Below are positions 6,783 through 15,159 of a stretch of 20,038 nt of DNA, piece by piece. Position 1 is the first letter of the stretch. Each line of letters opens with the position of its first letter. The translations under genes were made by a program, and so were the position numbers. Source of the DNA: an uncultured Prevotella sp. (GTDB taxonomy: Bacteria > Bacteroidota > Bacteroidia > Bacteroidales > Bacteroidaceae). The DNA is taken from assembly GCA_937892695.1 (NCBI GenBank), contig CALBJK010000219.1, positions 1 through 20,038 of the forward strand. Reading direction: 5' to 3'. A model generated the notes under the pieces. That model saw nothing but the letters and a program-made list of their open reading frames with translations. It made no database searches and was not told the DNA's origin.

Positions 6783-8654
6783 TTATGATTTCAATGCCCG
6801 CATGGCGTTGAGCACGGCGAGTACTGTAACACCAACGTCAGCGAAAACAGCCATCCACATTGTTGCCAGGCCGAATCCGGCTAACAAGAGCACAAGAAGT
6901 TTTATGCCAATGGCGAACCATGCGTTTTGCGAAGCTATGTTCAGAGTGTGGTGAGATATTTTTATGGCCAACGCTATCTTCGACAGCTTGTCATCCATAA
7001 GCACTACGTCGGCGGCTTCTATAGCTGCGTCCGAACCCATTCCGCCCATAGCTATGCCGACATCTGCCCGAGCCAGGACTGGTGCGTCGTTTATTCCGTC
7101 GCCAACGAAGGCCAGTGTGCGTCCTATAGGTTGCGACTGTAGCAGCGATTCTACTATCGACACTTTGTCGCCTGGCAGCAGCTCGGCATGATATTCGTCC
7201 AGACCTACTGTCCGGGCTACGTCTTCCCCAACCTCCTTGCGGTCACCAGTGAGCATCACTGTTTTTCCTATTTCCATGGCTTTGAGCTGGCATATAGCTT
7301 CCTTTGCGTCGTTTTTTATGATGTCGGACACGACAATGTGGCCTGCATAAATTTCGTCGATGGCCACATGTACTATTGTGCCTACCTTGTGGCAAGGGTG
7401 CCACTTTGCGCCTATAGCATCCATCATTTTGGGATTGCCCACACATACGGTCTGGCCGTTGACCATAGCTCTCACTCCTTGTCCGGCTATCTCTTTAATA
7501 TCTTCGACGCAGCATCCGTCTTGCTCGTTTGGATATGCATTTTTCAGTGATGCCGCAATAGGATGGCTTGAGAACCGCTCGACATGAGCAGCAAGATGTA
7601 GCAGATGTTTCGGGTTGCACTTGTCAGGATGGACGGCTGTCACCTCGAAGCGTCCTTTAGTGAGAGTGCCGGTCTTGTCGAACACCACTGTCCATAGTTT
7701 GTCCAGAGTATCCATATAGGCAGCACCTTTGATGAGAATTCCGCGACGCGATGCTCCACCTATGCCTCCGAAGAACGTAAGCGGTATGGAAATGACCAGA
7801 GCGCAGGGACATGACACTACCAGGAATGTCAGCGCACGCTGTAGCCAGACGGGGAAGCTCATGGCAAACTCGCCCGACAACGCCGGTGGCAGAATGGCTA
7901 TTACTGCCGCCAAGACCACTACTGCCGGAGTATATATCCGTGCAAACCGGGAAATGAATGTTTCACTTTTCGATTTGTTTTCGCTTGCATTTTCTACGAG
8001 GTCGATGATTTTGGATGCCGTCGACTCGCCGAATGTCTTTTCAACACGGGCTTTTATTGCGCCGGAAATGTTGACGCATCCCGAGATTACGCTGTCGCCG
8101 ACTTTCACATCGCGCGGAACACTTTCGCCGGTGAGGGCTACGGTGTTGAGGCTGGAACTTCCCTCTGTGACTGTCGCGTCGAGCGGTACACGCTCGCCGG
8201 GGCGTATCACGATGGTCTCGCCAATGGCTACGGTCGCAGACGGAACGGTTGTCTCGTGTCCTTCACGTTCGACAATGGCTGTGTCGGGACGTATCTCCAT
8301 CAGTGACGAAATGGCCTTGCGGCTGCGTCCTTCGGCATAGTCCTCGAACAGTTCGCCCACTTGGAAGAACAACATCACGAAGACGGCTTCGGCAAATTCT
8401 GTGTCGGCTCCGGGCATAAACCCAATGCTCATGGCTCCGGCCGTGGCTACGCACATTAGAAATTCCTCATTTAGTGCTTCGCCCTTGAAAAGACCTTCTA
8501 ATGCTTCGGCAATTACGTCATAGCCTATCATCAGATAGGGAACAAGATATATCAGAAGCAGTTGCCACACCGCGAGGTCTGCATAGTGCTCGATTGCCGC
8601 CGCCACTATCAGCAGCAAAGCGGAAATCAGTATTCTTGTAAGTTTTATGTTCAT
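6783..8654 (-). CDS. P1B-type heavy-metal efflux ATPase (Zn/Cd/Pb type)
   Basis: A 623-residue inner-membrane P-type ATPase that pumps soft divalent metals out of the cytoplasm. Motifs in order: TGES (175-178, actuator), SCPCALV with CPC at 282-284 (metal-binding membrane helix), DKTGTLT with the phosphorylated Asp326, SSHP (His364-Pro365), TGDR (469-472), GDGINDAP (518-525). In the last membrane helices Lys585 (IGIK) and Asp605 (FADVG) are the pair typical of the P1B-2 Zn2+/Cd2+/Pb2+ class. No N-terminal CxxC metal-binding domain is present, so it is a short form of the ZntA/CadA family. I chose ATG 8654 because a TACCTTTG promoter box lies at 8693-8686. The open frame continues upstream to 8738, but that extension would put the promoter inside the gene and adds an unlikely N-terminus. 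Transcribed alone, divergent from the AraC-type regulator. ZntA-like naming is by class only. Confidence 0.93.
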   Translation of the reverse strand: MNIKLTRILISALLLIVAAAIEHYADLAVWQLLLIYLVPYLMIGYDVIAEALEGLFKGEALNEEFLMCVATAGAMSIGFMPGADTEFAEAVFVMLFFQVGELFEDYAEGRSRKAISSLMEIRPDTAIVEREGHETTVPSATVAIGETIVIRPGERVPLDATVTEGSSSLNTVALTGESVPRDVKVGDSVISGCVNISGAIKARVEKTFGESTASKIIDLVENASENKSKSETFISRFARIYTPAVVVLAAVIAILPPALSGEFAMSFPVWLQRALTFLVVSCPCALVISIPLTFFGGIGGASRRGILIKGAAYMDTLDKLWTVVFDKTGTLTKGRFEVTAVHPDKCNPKHLLHLAAHVERFSSHPIAASLKNAYPNEQDGCCVEDIKEIAGQGVRAMVNGQTVCVGNPKMMDAIGAKWHPCHKVGTIVHVAIDEIYAGHIVVSDIIKNDAKEAICQLKAMEIGKTVMLTGDRKEVGEDVARTVGLDEYHAELLPGDKVSIVESLLQSQPIGRTLAFVGDGINDAPVLARADVGIAMGGMGSDAAIEAADVVLMDDKLSKIALAIKISHHTLNIASQNAWFAIGIKLLVLLLAGFGLATMWMAVFADVGVTVLAVLNAMRALKS

Positions 8655-8685
8655 CGTTGCTTCGTCTTGTTTTATTAATCCGAGG

Positions 8686-8693
8686 CAAAGGTA
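8686..8693 (-). promoter_or_regulatory. -7 box of the metal ATPase promoter
   Basis: On the minus strand TACCTTTG matches TAnnTTTG and would start transcription near 8680, about 25 bases before ATG 8654. No TTTG is found at the normal 19-21 bp distance; a dyad occupies that position instead, which suggests regulated use. Confidence 0.6.
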
Positions 8694-8703
8694 TACAAAT
8701 GGT

Positions 8704-8722
8704 TTTGCAATCAGGTTGCAAA
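8704..8722. promoter_or_regulatory. Candidate operator dyad of the metal ATPase gene
   Basis: TTTGCAA and TTGCAAA are perfect 7-bp arms around TCAGG. The dyad is centred about 20 bp upstream of the -7 box, on the -33 region. A metal-responsive regulator of MerR or ArsR type would be the obvious binder, but no such gene is in the window, so this is inference from position. Confidence 0.5.
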
Positions 8723-8804
8723 TAAAAGTATGTGTCAATCTAAAGCCATTATCATGAATGTGCTTATTCTATTGCTTGTTTGCTTACGAAATAATGTAAA
8801 ATTA

Positions 8805-8836
8805 TTTGCATTTGTTCAATTCTTTTCTTACTTTTG
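8805..8836 (+). promoter_or_regulatory. Bacteroidetes-type promoter of the TPR/AraC regulator gene
   Basis: TTTG at 8805-8808 and TACTTTTG at 8829-8836 are separated by 20 bp, a near-ideal -33/-7 pair. Transcription would start near 8843, giving an unusually long leader of about 170 bases before ATG 9014. Together with the ATPase promoter this makes 8655-9013 a divergent regulatory region. Confidence 0.65.
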
Positions 8837-8847
8837 TATGCTGTAGG

Positions 8848-8997
8848 ATGAATTTGGCAACCAGAAAGATAACTTTCGTTGCACACTATCTGAGTGCATG
8901 GAATTCTATGTTATTGACAACCAAAGAGAAATACATAGGCCAATTCAAACTTCATATTATTACGCCAACGCGGACTCGGTGTGACAAGTGTTTATGA
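8848..8997 (+). CDS. Possible 49-residue leader ORF upstream of the regulator
   Basis: An ATG at 8848, preceded by GTAGG and only a few bases after the predicted transcription start, opens a 49-codon frame starting MNLATRKITFVAHYLSAWN and ending in TGA at 8995-8997. The stop lies 16 bp before the regulator start. No domain or signal peptide is recognisable. It could be a translated leader coupled to the regulator or simply chance open frame in a long untranslated leader; chance is at least as likely. Confidence 0.2.
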   Translation: MNLATRKITFVAHYLSAWNSMLLTTKEKYIGQFKLHIITPTRTRCDKCL

Positions 8998-9013
8998 TGA
9001 TAATTGCTATGTT

Positions 9014-10702
9014 ATGAAAATGTTCTTCAGACTTTTAAGTTTTGTTGCTTTGTTGACACTTTCGTTGCCCTTGGCTGCAGAAAATGCCGACATGTATGGT
9101 AAATGGGACAAACTGCCGTCCGGCCAACTTATTGTCAGAGCCAATAAATTCATCTTTTCTAAGATGCTGAAGGCTGACAGCGCACTGGTATGTTTTTCCA
9201 TTGTGGCGAACCGTCTGGAAAAGTCGGAGACGATGGCTGACCGACGTCTTCTGTGCGAAGCTTATATGGGATTGTGGACAGCCTATTTCTTCAACTATTT
9301 TGATTATAAAAAGTCGTTTGACTATCTGGCAAAAGCAAAAAAAGCTGCAGACGGCATGCCCGACATGCAGACCAGAGTATTCTTCTGTTATGGCAACATT
9401 TATCAGACACTTGCGACCCAATGGGGTGACCGAGGGCTTGCCGCCAAAGCTGTTGACAACTATGTCCAGGCTTTCTGGCAGGGGAACAAGATAAACAGCC
9501 GGGAGATTGTCAATCTCGCCTTCTCCAATCTCATACCTTTGATGTGGCAACAGGGAACGTTCAGTAAGATGAAAAAGATGTGGCCGGTTTATCAGAAATC
9601 AATGAAAAGTGGCAAACGTGTACTTGAGATTGAAAGCTCCGACTTGCTCTACAAGGGATATCTGGCAATGTACGAAGGACGCAACTATGATGCCGTCAAG
9701 GCTTTCAAACAGCAAATATTAATTCAAGGAGAAGACCCAACGGTATTTAGGGTAAAATTCAACGCCTATGAAAACCTTGCTCTCGCCTATTCGAGGGAAG
9801 GACGATATGACAAAGCTATATCTGCGGTGAGAGTGGTTGAAAAGTGGGCCAAAGACAACGACATGAAAGACGGCAAGCTCGAAGTCTATCATTTGTTGCA
9901 GGAATACCTTTCCAAGTCGGGTGACGAAAAGGCTGCCGATGTCTATCGTCGTCAATACTACATGCTCAAAGACTCCATGCAGAACTACCAGCGCGTGATG
10001 AGCGTTGGTGAACTGGAGTTTCTCGGACGAATTGATGCCGCCAACAGGCAAGTCGAGGCAATGCGCGATCGACAGCGTACCAGCCTGATCGCATTTTTTG
10101 TTGTGGTCTGTTTTGCTGTGGTCATAACCGTTTCGCTTGTCGTGGTTTACCGTAAGAACAGGGCATTGAGTCAGGCCAACCGCGTGCTGTACAAGAAAAA
10201 CACTGACATTCAGGCAGCCGAAGACGAGCTGCGACGGCTCCATAAGGAGCAAATAAGTACTCTCATGTCCGAGAAAGCAGAGAGTACAGCGGTAAGTCGT
10301 GGCGTTGCAGATAACATAAAATACAAGAAAAGCCAACTCTCGGAGACCGACAAGCGGCAGCTCATGGCTTCAATCAATGCAGTTATGGACAGCAGCGACG
10401 AGATTTTCAACACCGACTTTTCGGTCTCGCGCCTTGCCGAACTTGTCGGGAGTAATTATAAATATGTGTCGCAGGTGATAAATGAAAAGACTGACGGCAA
10501 TTTCAACAGCTTCCTTAATGATCATCGCATACGGGAGGCGTGCCGTCGCATAGACAGCAGCGACTACGACAACTATACTATTGAAGCATTGTCGAACAGT
10601 GTGGGGTTCAAGTCACGTACTTCGTTCTTTACGTCGTTCAAGCATTTTACCGGACTGACACCTTCAGAGTACATCCGGCTTGCAAAAGAAAAGAAGAAAT
10701 AG
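9014..10702 (+). CDS. Membrane-anchored TPR sensor with C-terminal AraC-type DNA-binding domain
   Basis: Predicted 562-residue one-component regulator that could sense outside the cytoplasm and bind DNA inside. Order of parts: signal peptide MKMFFRLLSFVALLTLSLPLAA; periplasmic tetratricopeptide-like helical repeats at about 90-320 (for example AYSREGRYDKAISAV); one membrane helix at 358-379; a coiled linker to about 430; then an AraC/XylS double helix-turn-helix at about 444-557, ending with VGFKSRTSFFTSFKHFTGLT. This architecture is common in Bacteroidetes. I preferred ATG 9014 because the signal peptide starts there; a GTG at 8981 is in frame but only adds a polar leader. It has its own promoter and lies just upstream of an operator-like repeat and an operon of three exported proteins, which are its likeliest targets. 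The ligand is unknown. Confidence 0.9.
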   Translation: MKMFFRLLSFVALLTLSLPLAAENADMYGKWDKLPSGQLIVRANKFIFSKMLKADSALVCFSIVANRLEKSETMADRRLLCEAYMGLWTAYFFNYFDYKKSFDYLAKAKKAADGMPDMQTRVFFCYGNIYQTLATQWGDRGLAAKAVDNYVQAFWQGNKINSREIVNLAFSNLIPLMWQQGTFSKMKKMWPVYQKSMKSGKRVLEIESSDLLYKGYLAMYEGRNYDAVKAFKQQILIQGEDPTVFRVKFNAYENLALAYSREGRYDKAISAVRVVEKWAKDNDMKDGKLEVYHLLQEYLSKSGDEKAADVYRRQYYMLKDSMQNYQRVMSVGELEFLGRIDAANRQVEAMRDRQRTSLIAFFVVVCFAVVITVSLVVVYRKNRALSQANRVLYKKNTDIQAAEDELRRLHKEQISTLMSEKAESTAVSRGVADNIKYKKSQLSETDKRQLMASINAVMDSSDEIFNTDFSVSRLAELVGSNYKYVSQVINEKTDGNFNSFLNDHRIREACRRIDSSDYDNYTIEALSNSVGFKSRTSFFTSFKHFTGLTPSEYIRLAKEKKK

Positions 10703-10721
10703 GCTAAATATTAGAATTTTG

Positions 10722-10755
10722 TGTGCAAAATCGTGCAATATCATGATTTTGCACA
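10722..10755. promoter_or_regulatory. Candidate operator: 11-bp inverted repeat with tandem GTGCAA half-sites
   Basis: TGTGCAAAATC (10722-10732) and GATTTTGCACA (10745-10755) form a perfect inverted repeat. Within it GTGCAA recurs at 10723 and 10733, ten bases apart, or one helical turn, as AraC-family sites often are. TTGCAC appears inverted at 10749 and again at 10802 inside the promoter. It sits 18 bp upstream of the -33 box. It may also act as a 3' stem for the regulator transcript, although no T-run follows. Confidence 0.55.
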
Positions 10756-10773
10756 TAGACAACGGTCATTTTC

Positions 10774-10804
10774 TTTGCTTCACGCTACCTTTTGTATACT
10801 TTTG
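10774..10804 (+). promoter_or_regulatory. Bacteroidetes-type promoter of the exported-protein operon
   Basis: TTTG at 10774-10777 and TACTTTTG at 10797-10804 are 19 bp apart, matching the -33/TAnnTTTG consensus. The -7 box is identical to that of the adjacent regulator gene. Predicted start is near 10811, with a leader of about 35 bases. Confidence 0.7.
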
Positions 10805-10845
10805 CACCAGAATTTTTTTCATTTGTCTAACTAAAAAACTCATTT

Positions 10846-12459
10846 ATGGACAAAAGGTACACAACTATTTTGAGGACATCGCTCCTTGCTCTTTTCCCAT
10901 TGGGCATGGTTGCGCAGACCGCTCCTCCGTCGGCTGTAGGGCCTGCGGCAGCAAACACGGTCTACTCACAGGCGTTTGACACCGAGGACGACTTCCTCGA
11001 CTTCACGGCTATCGACAAAGATGGTGACGGCAACAAATGGTCGTACGATGCTGAAGGTAAGGCTGCGAAGTACAAGTATAGCAATTCGTGGGGCTATAAG
11101 TGCAGCGACTATCTCGTTACACCGGAAGTCGAGTTAAAGGCCGGAACAAAATATACTCTGTCGTTCTTCATCAAGGGACAACAGGGTCTGACCACGTTCT
11201 GTGGCGAATATTCGGCTCTGGTAGGTCAGGGCGACGACCCTGCATCTTATAATGATGTGGTGCCGGTTACGCAGATTCGCTCTGACAAAGGCGACGTAGC
11301 GAGAAACGAGACAAAGACTTTCACTGTTGATAAAGACGGCATGTACCATCTGACTTTCCGTATATCCAATGACAGCGGACAAGGAAGCGACGGTCTGTCG
11401 ATGCTTCTTGACGACATAAGCGTACTGGCTGCAAGTGCTGCGGCACCCGATTCTGTCACCAATCTGACTGCGGCATCCGACGGCAGCAACTTGAAGGCTA
11501 CGATAACATTCAAGGCTCCTACCAAGGCTCTTGACGGAACTGAACTTACGGCAATAGGCAAGATTGAAGTGTACCGTGGCGAGACTCTCGTCAAGACTAT
11601 CGACAGTCCGGCTCCTGGCTCAGTACAGACCGTTACTGATGAAAGTCCTGTAGCCGGAACTAATACCTACCGAGTAGTACCTTATTCTACCGACGGAAGT
11701 AGCGGCGAAGAAGCTAAAGTTTCTGTATGGGTGGGCAAAGACGTGCCCAAATCGGTTACGGGATTGAAACTGACACGCACTGACGACGGAAAAGCTGCGC
11801 TCTCATGGAATACTCCTACCGGCGTGAACGGTGGCGTGATAAATCCCGATGAGGTGACTTACACCGTAACACGTTTCCCTGACAATGTGGTTGTAAGCAA
11901 AGACGGACATGAGACAACATTAACCGATGCTGTAGCATCCGACAAAAGCAACATCTACTATTATACTGTGAAGCCGTTCAACGGAGAGCTTGAAGGCGAG
12001 GCAGCTACGAGCGGTAAAATGTACCTCGGCAAGTCATACGAAGTGCCTTACTCTGAATCGTTTGACAGTGCACCGACTGAAACTTATACCATAATTGATG
12101 CAAACAACGACGGTGCAACGTGGGTTTGGAATGAACAAGTCAAGGCTATGACCAACAAGTATGCCTGGAACTCGGCCGATGACTGGCTTCTCAGTCCTAC
12201 TCTCAAGCTCGAATCTGGTTGGGCATATAACCTCTCGTTCGGCGCAGCAAGCTCTTCGGATAACGCCGACCAGATAGAGAAACTATCCGTATCGTACGGT
12301 AAGGGCGGTGACGTTTCTTCCTTCAAAGAAATATGGCCGACAACCGAAATCCACGGACAGACATATAAGATGATGTCACGCAACTTCGACGTACGTGAAG
12401 ACGGCGACTATCAGGTAGGTTTCCACCTGACGAGCGATATGATCAAATGGGGCAAGTGA
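10846..12459 (+). CDS. N-terminal part of a frameshifted choice-of-anchor-J / Fn3 surface adhesin
   Basis: 537 residues ending at TGA 12457-12459. The signal peptide is MDKRYTTILRTSLLALFPLGMVAQ. A choice-of-anchor-J (cleaved-adhesin-like) beta domain spans about 38-192, ending MLLDDISVLA. Two fibronectin-III-like domains follow (about 197-298 and 299-393; first begins APDSVTNLTAASDG). A second anchor-J domain begins near 400 (VPYSESFDS) and is cut off at FHLTSDMIKWGK just before its last strand. The continuation is found at once in another frame (VKKFVWLAAPDSVTN), so this is one gene of about 1,390 residues interrupted by an indel near a GGGG run at 12449-12452. It is first in the operon, behind a TAnnTTTG promoter. 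Such proteins are exported through the T9SS and lie on or outside the cell; a binding role is inferred from the domains. Confidence 0.82.
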   Translation: MDKRYTTILRTSLLALFPLGMVAQTAPPSAVGPAAANTVYSQAFDTEDDFLDFTAIDKDGDGNKWSYDAEGKAAKYKYSNSWGYKCSDYLVTPEVELKAGTKYTLSFFIKGQQGLTTFCGEYSALVGQGDDPASYNDVVPVTQIRSDKGDVARNETKTFTVDKDGMYHLTFRISNDSGQGSDGLSMLLDDISVLAASAAAPDSVTNLTAASDGSNLKATITFKAPTKALDGTELTAIGKIEVYRGETLVKTIDSPAPGSVQTVTDESPVAGTNTYRVVPYSTDGSSGEEAKVSVWVGKDVPKSVTGLKLTRTDDGKAALSWNTPTGVNGGVINPDEVTYTVTRFPDNVVVSKDGHETTLTDAVASDKSNIYYYTVKPFNGELEGEAATSGKMYLGKSYEVPYSESFDSAPTETYTIIDANNDGATWVWNEQVKAMTNKYAWNSADDWLLSPTLKLESGWAYNLSFGAASSSDNADQIEKLSVSYGKGGDVSSFKEIWPTTEIHGQTYKMMSRNFDVREDGDYQVGFHLTSDMIKWGK

Positions 12460-15011
12460 AGAAGTTTGTATGGCTTGCAGCTCCCGACTCTGTTACGAAC
12501 ATAAAGATTACTCCCGCAGCCGAAGGCAAGCTTGCAGCTACAGTTTCGTTCAAGGCTCCTACGCAGACAGCAGGACTAGACCCGCTTACTTCACTCACAA
12601 AGATTGAAGTTTACCGCAGTGAGGCCAATGGTAAGGATTTCACGCTTATCCATACGTTTGATAATCCGCAGGTTGGCTCCGACCTTTCGTTCACAGATGA
12701 TGCTCCGGCTGTAGGATTCAATCTCTACTACATCCGTCCTTATAACGGCGAAGGCGAAAAGGGTATCGGCATAACCAATGTCAGCTCTCAGTATATCGGC
12801 GAGGACATTCCTTTCGCACCGACAGATCTCGTAGATAAGGATAACTTTGACGGAACCATAACTCTCACATGGGAAGCTCCGGCCGAAGACCACGGACAGA
12901 ACGGCAAGTATGTCAACCCCGATAAACTGAAGTATAATGTCTACCGTTCTGACGGTACGCTCGTGGCCACGACCGAGCCGGGCGTTACAACTGCTACCAT
13001 CCAGATTTCCACAACTGGCAACCAAACTCCTGTCCACTTCACAGTGTACGCTGTAAGCAATGGCGGACAAAGTGCAGAGGGCGTTGACAGTAAAGAAATT
13101 ATGTTAGGTGCATACGCTAACCTCCCGTTCCGCGAGTCATTCAAGGGTGGAACCATGAAACAGCAATGGTGGGCTAACTACGATCAGTCAAACCTTGTCG
13201 GTACATACAACTTGTCCAGTGACAACGACGGAGCCTCTTTCTCGTTCTTGTCATTTAAAGCAGGTTCTGAGTTCACTTTTGAAAGTGGCAAGATAAGAAC
13301 TGAAGATGCAGCCAATCCGCGACTGGCATTCACTTATTACACTACGTATGAGCAGAATCCCTCTATTGATGTCTATGCTGTCACTCCCGACCATCGCGAA
13401 GTGAAACTTACAAGCGTTGATATTGCACAAGACCTTGACTGGCACCGTGTGACAGTGGATGTTCCGCAGATTTCTGCAGAAAAGTACATTCGTCTGCTGT
13501 TCCGTATGAAGATAGACGGTGCATATCCGAACCCGATGGGTATGATGTTGCTTGACAACATCGACTTACGGGAGATGCGCGATTACGACCTTGCTATCGA
13601 GTCGATGACTACTCCTTATAAGGTGACAGCCGGAAAGGACTTTGAAGCCAATGTCATAGTAGAAAACTTCGGACTCAATGCTGCCGAAGAAGGCGACTAC
13701 ACGGTAGACCTTTACGTCAACGATGAAAAGGCCATGGAGATGCCGGGCGAGACAATCCAGCCCGACGAGACAAAGGAGTACACCTTCAGCTTCCCGACCA
13801 CTCTCAAGGCTGAAAAGCCGTACAGCGTTTATGCAAAGATCAACTATGTGAGCGACCTGCGTCCGGACAATGACGAGTCGGCACACAACACTGTTGTAGT
13901 ACGCGTGCCGGGTTACACCACAGTCGACGACCTTGTTGCTGAAAACGGCAAGCTCTCATGGAGTATGCCGACGGACAAAGGGCGCCAGATGCTCGAAGAC
14001 TTTGAAAATTACGAGCACGGACAGATTGACGGCTACGATCCATGGACATCTTACGACTTTGACGGACAGCTGACTATGGCCGCGTACCTTGGAGCACAGG
14101 GCAATCTGCCTAACAAAGAACAGCCTATAGCTTTCCAGGTATTCAATCCTGTAACGCTTGGACTGAACCTCGATTATAATCCTGGAACCGTAGCACATTC
14201 GGGCAACCAGTATATGGTAAGTTGGGGCGGATATGATGACAACGAATACAAGCTTCTGCCTCATGACGACATGCTTGTATCTCCCGAACTGTCGGGCAAC
14301 GCCCAGACCGTGAAGTTCTGGATAAAGAGCATGTATGCAAGATGGGATCGCGCGTTCGACTTGCTGCTCTCTACGACGACCAACGAAGCCGATGCTTTCG
14401 ACCTTGCCAATCCTTATCTGCACGACATCGAGACTCCGATAGACGAGGAGAACGACATCTACAAATGGAACGACTGGACGGAGTACTCCGTCGAGATACC
14501 TGCAGGAACGAAGTATTTCGCAATCCGTGCTTACGGCATCGACACCACTACTCCTAACACTTACATGAAGCCGGGCTACATGTTCATGCTTGACGACGTT
14601 GAGTATAACGCTCCTTCTCCGGCCATCACTGGCTACAACATCTATAGCGACGACAAGAAAGTGGGAACGGTCAAGGCTTCAGAACCTACGACGTTCAATG
14701 CAGAGTACGGACATCGCTACAATGTGACTGTACTGTACGACGACGGAGGTGAAAGCTCTTACTCTAACGATGCTACCTTCGCAACTGGTATTGAAAATGC
14801 CGAATCAGCCGATGAAGCTTCGCTAATAAGCACAGCCGATGGAAAGATTGTCGTTCGTAATGCTGAAGGAAAGACTGTCAGTGTATTCACTACAGGCGGT
14901 GCAAAGGTTTACTCAGCAGCAGGAAACGGCTATAGTGAGATACCTGTACAGCGTGGCCAGTACATCGTTCGCGTAGGGAAGACAGTGAAGAAAGTTATTG
15001 TGAACGAATAG
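12447..15011 (+). CDS. C-terminal part of the frameshifted adhesin, with T9SS sorting-like tail
   Basis: 854 codons from an ATG that lies inside the preceding frame, with no signal peptide or promoter, so it is unlikely to be an independent exported protein. It starts in the last strand of an anchor-J domain, then carries Fn3-like domains (about 11-110 and 112-215), an anchor-J domain (about 216-372, ending MLLDNIDLREM), a CARDB-like bacterial adhesion domain (about 375-487), and another anchor-J-like domain (about 510-727, ending FMLDDVEYN). A short Fn3-like segment (IYSDDKKVGTV) precedes a C-terminal sorting-like region of about 70 residues with GKTVSVFTTGGAKVYS and GQYIVRVGKTVKKVIV, resembling type A T9SS signals. 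If the frame break is real, the N-terminal product lacks this tail and would not be secreted by T9SS. A strong terminator follows. Confidence 0.82.
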   Translation: MGQVKKFVWLAAPDSVTNIKITPAAEGKLAATVSFKAPTQTAGLDPLTSLTKIEVYRSEANGKDFTLIHTFDNPQVGSDLSFTDDAPAVGFNLYYIRPYNGEGEKGIGITNVSSQYIGEDIPFAPTDLVDKDNFDGTITLTWEAPAEDHGQNGKYVNPDKLKYNVYRSDGTLVATTEPGVTTATIQISTTGNQTPVHFTVYAVSNGGQSAEGVDSKEIMLGAYANLPFRESFKGGTMKQQWWANYDQSNLVGTYNLSSDNDGASFSFLSFKAGSEFTFESGKIRTEDAANPRLAFTYYTTYEQNPSIDVYAVTPDHREVKLTSVDIAQDLDWHRVTVDVPQISAEKYIRLLFRMKIDGAYPNPMGMMLLDNIDLREMRDYDLAIESMTTPYKVTAGKDFEANVIVENFGLNAAEEGDYTVDLYVNDEKAMEMPGETIQPDETKEYTFSFPTTLKAEKPYSVYAKINYVSDLRPDNDESAHNTVVVRVPGYTTVDDLVAENGKLSWSMPTDKGRQMLEDFENYEHGQIDGYDPWTSYDFDGQLTMAAYLGAQGNLPNKEQPIAFQVFNPVTLGLNLDYNPGTVAHSGNQYMVSWGGYDDNEYKLLPHDDMLVSPELSGNAQTVKFWIKSMYARWDRAFDLLLSTTTNEADAFDLANPYLHDIETPIDEENDIYKWNDWTEYSVEIPAGTKYFAIRAYGIDTTTPNTYMKPGYMFMLDDVEYNAPSPAITGYNIYSDDKKVGTVKASEPTTFNAEYGHRYNVTVLYDDGGESSYSNDATFATGIENAESADEASLISTADGKIVVRNAEGKTVSVFTTGGAKVYSAAGNGYSEIPVQRGQYIVRVGKTVKKVIVNE

Positions 15012-15051
15012 TTTCCAAAACCGTCTTAACCGATATAATAAGCGATAATTG

Positions 15052-15113
15052 ACAACTGGAGGCCGGAAGCCCTTGCAAGACAAGTGTTGTCGGGTCTCCA
15101 GTTGTTTTCTTTT
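15052..15113 (+). terminator. Intrinsic terminator after the adhesin gene
   Basis: ACAACTGGAGGCC (15052-15064) pairs with GGTCTCCAGTTGT (15093-15105), followed by TTTTCTTTT. It begins 40 bp after the adhesin stop. No promoter is visible between it and the C10 protease gene, so the downstream genes probably depend on partial readthrough. Confidence 0.8.
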
Positions 15114-15159
15114 CGACCGACATTGTCGGCCAGTCATTAACAATAGAAAATCAAAAGCA

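Noticed and set aside
8655..8738. 28-residue N-terminal extension of the metal ATPase.
   Set aside because: The extension contains the TACCTTTG promoter box and the dyad. ATG 8654 gives a normal N-terminus about 25 bases after the predicted transcription start.
12440..12459. Programmed -1 ribosomal frameshifting at the adhesin break.
   Set aside because: No X XXY YYZ slippery heptamer is in register with the zero frame there, and no clear downstream stimulatory structure was seen. An indel in the G run is simpler.
15049..15159. Upstream TTG start for the C10 protease.
   Set aside because: It lies in the terminator stem and would place 37 residues before a normal signal peptide.
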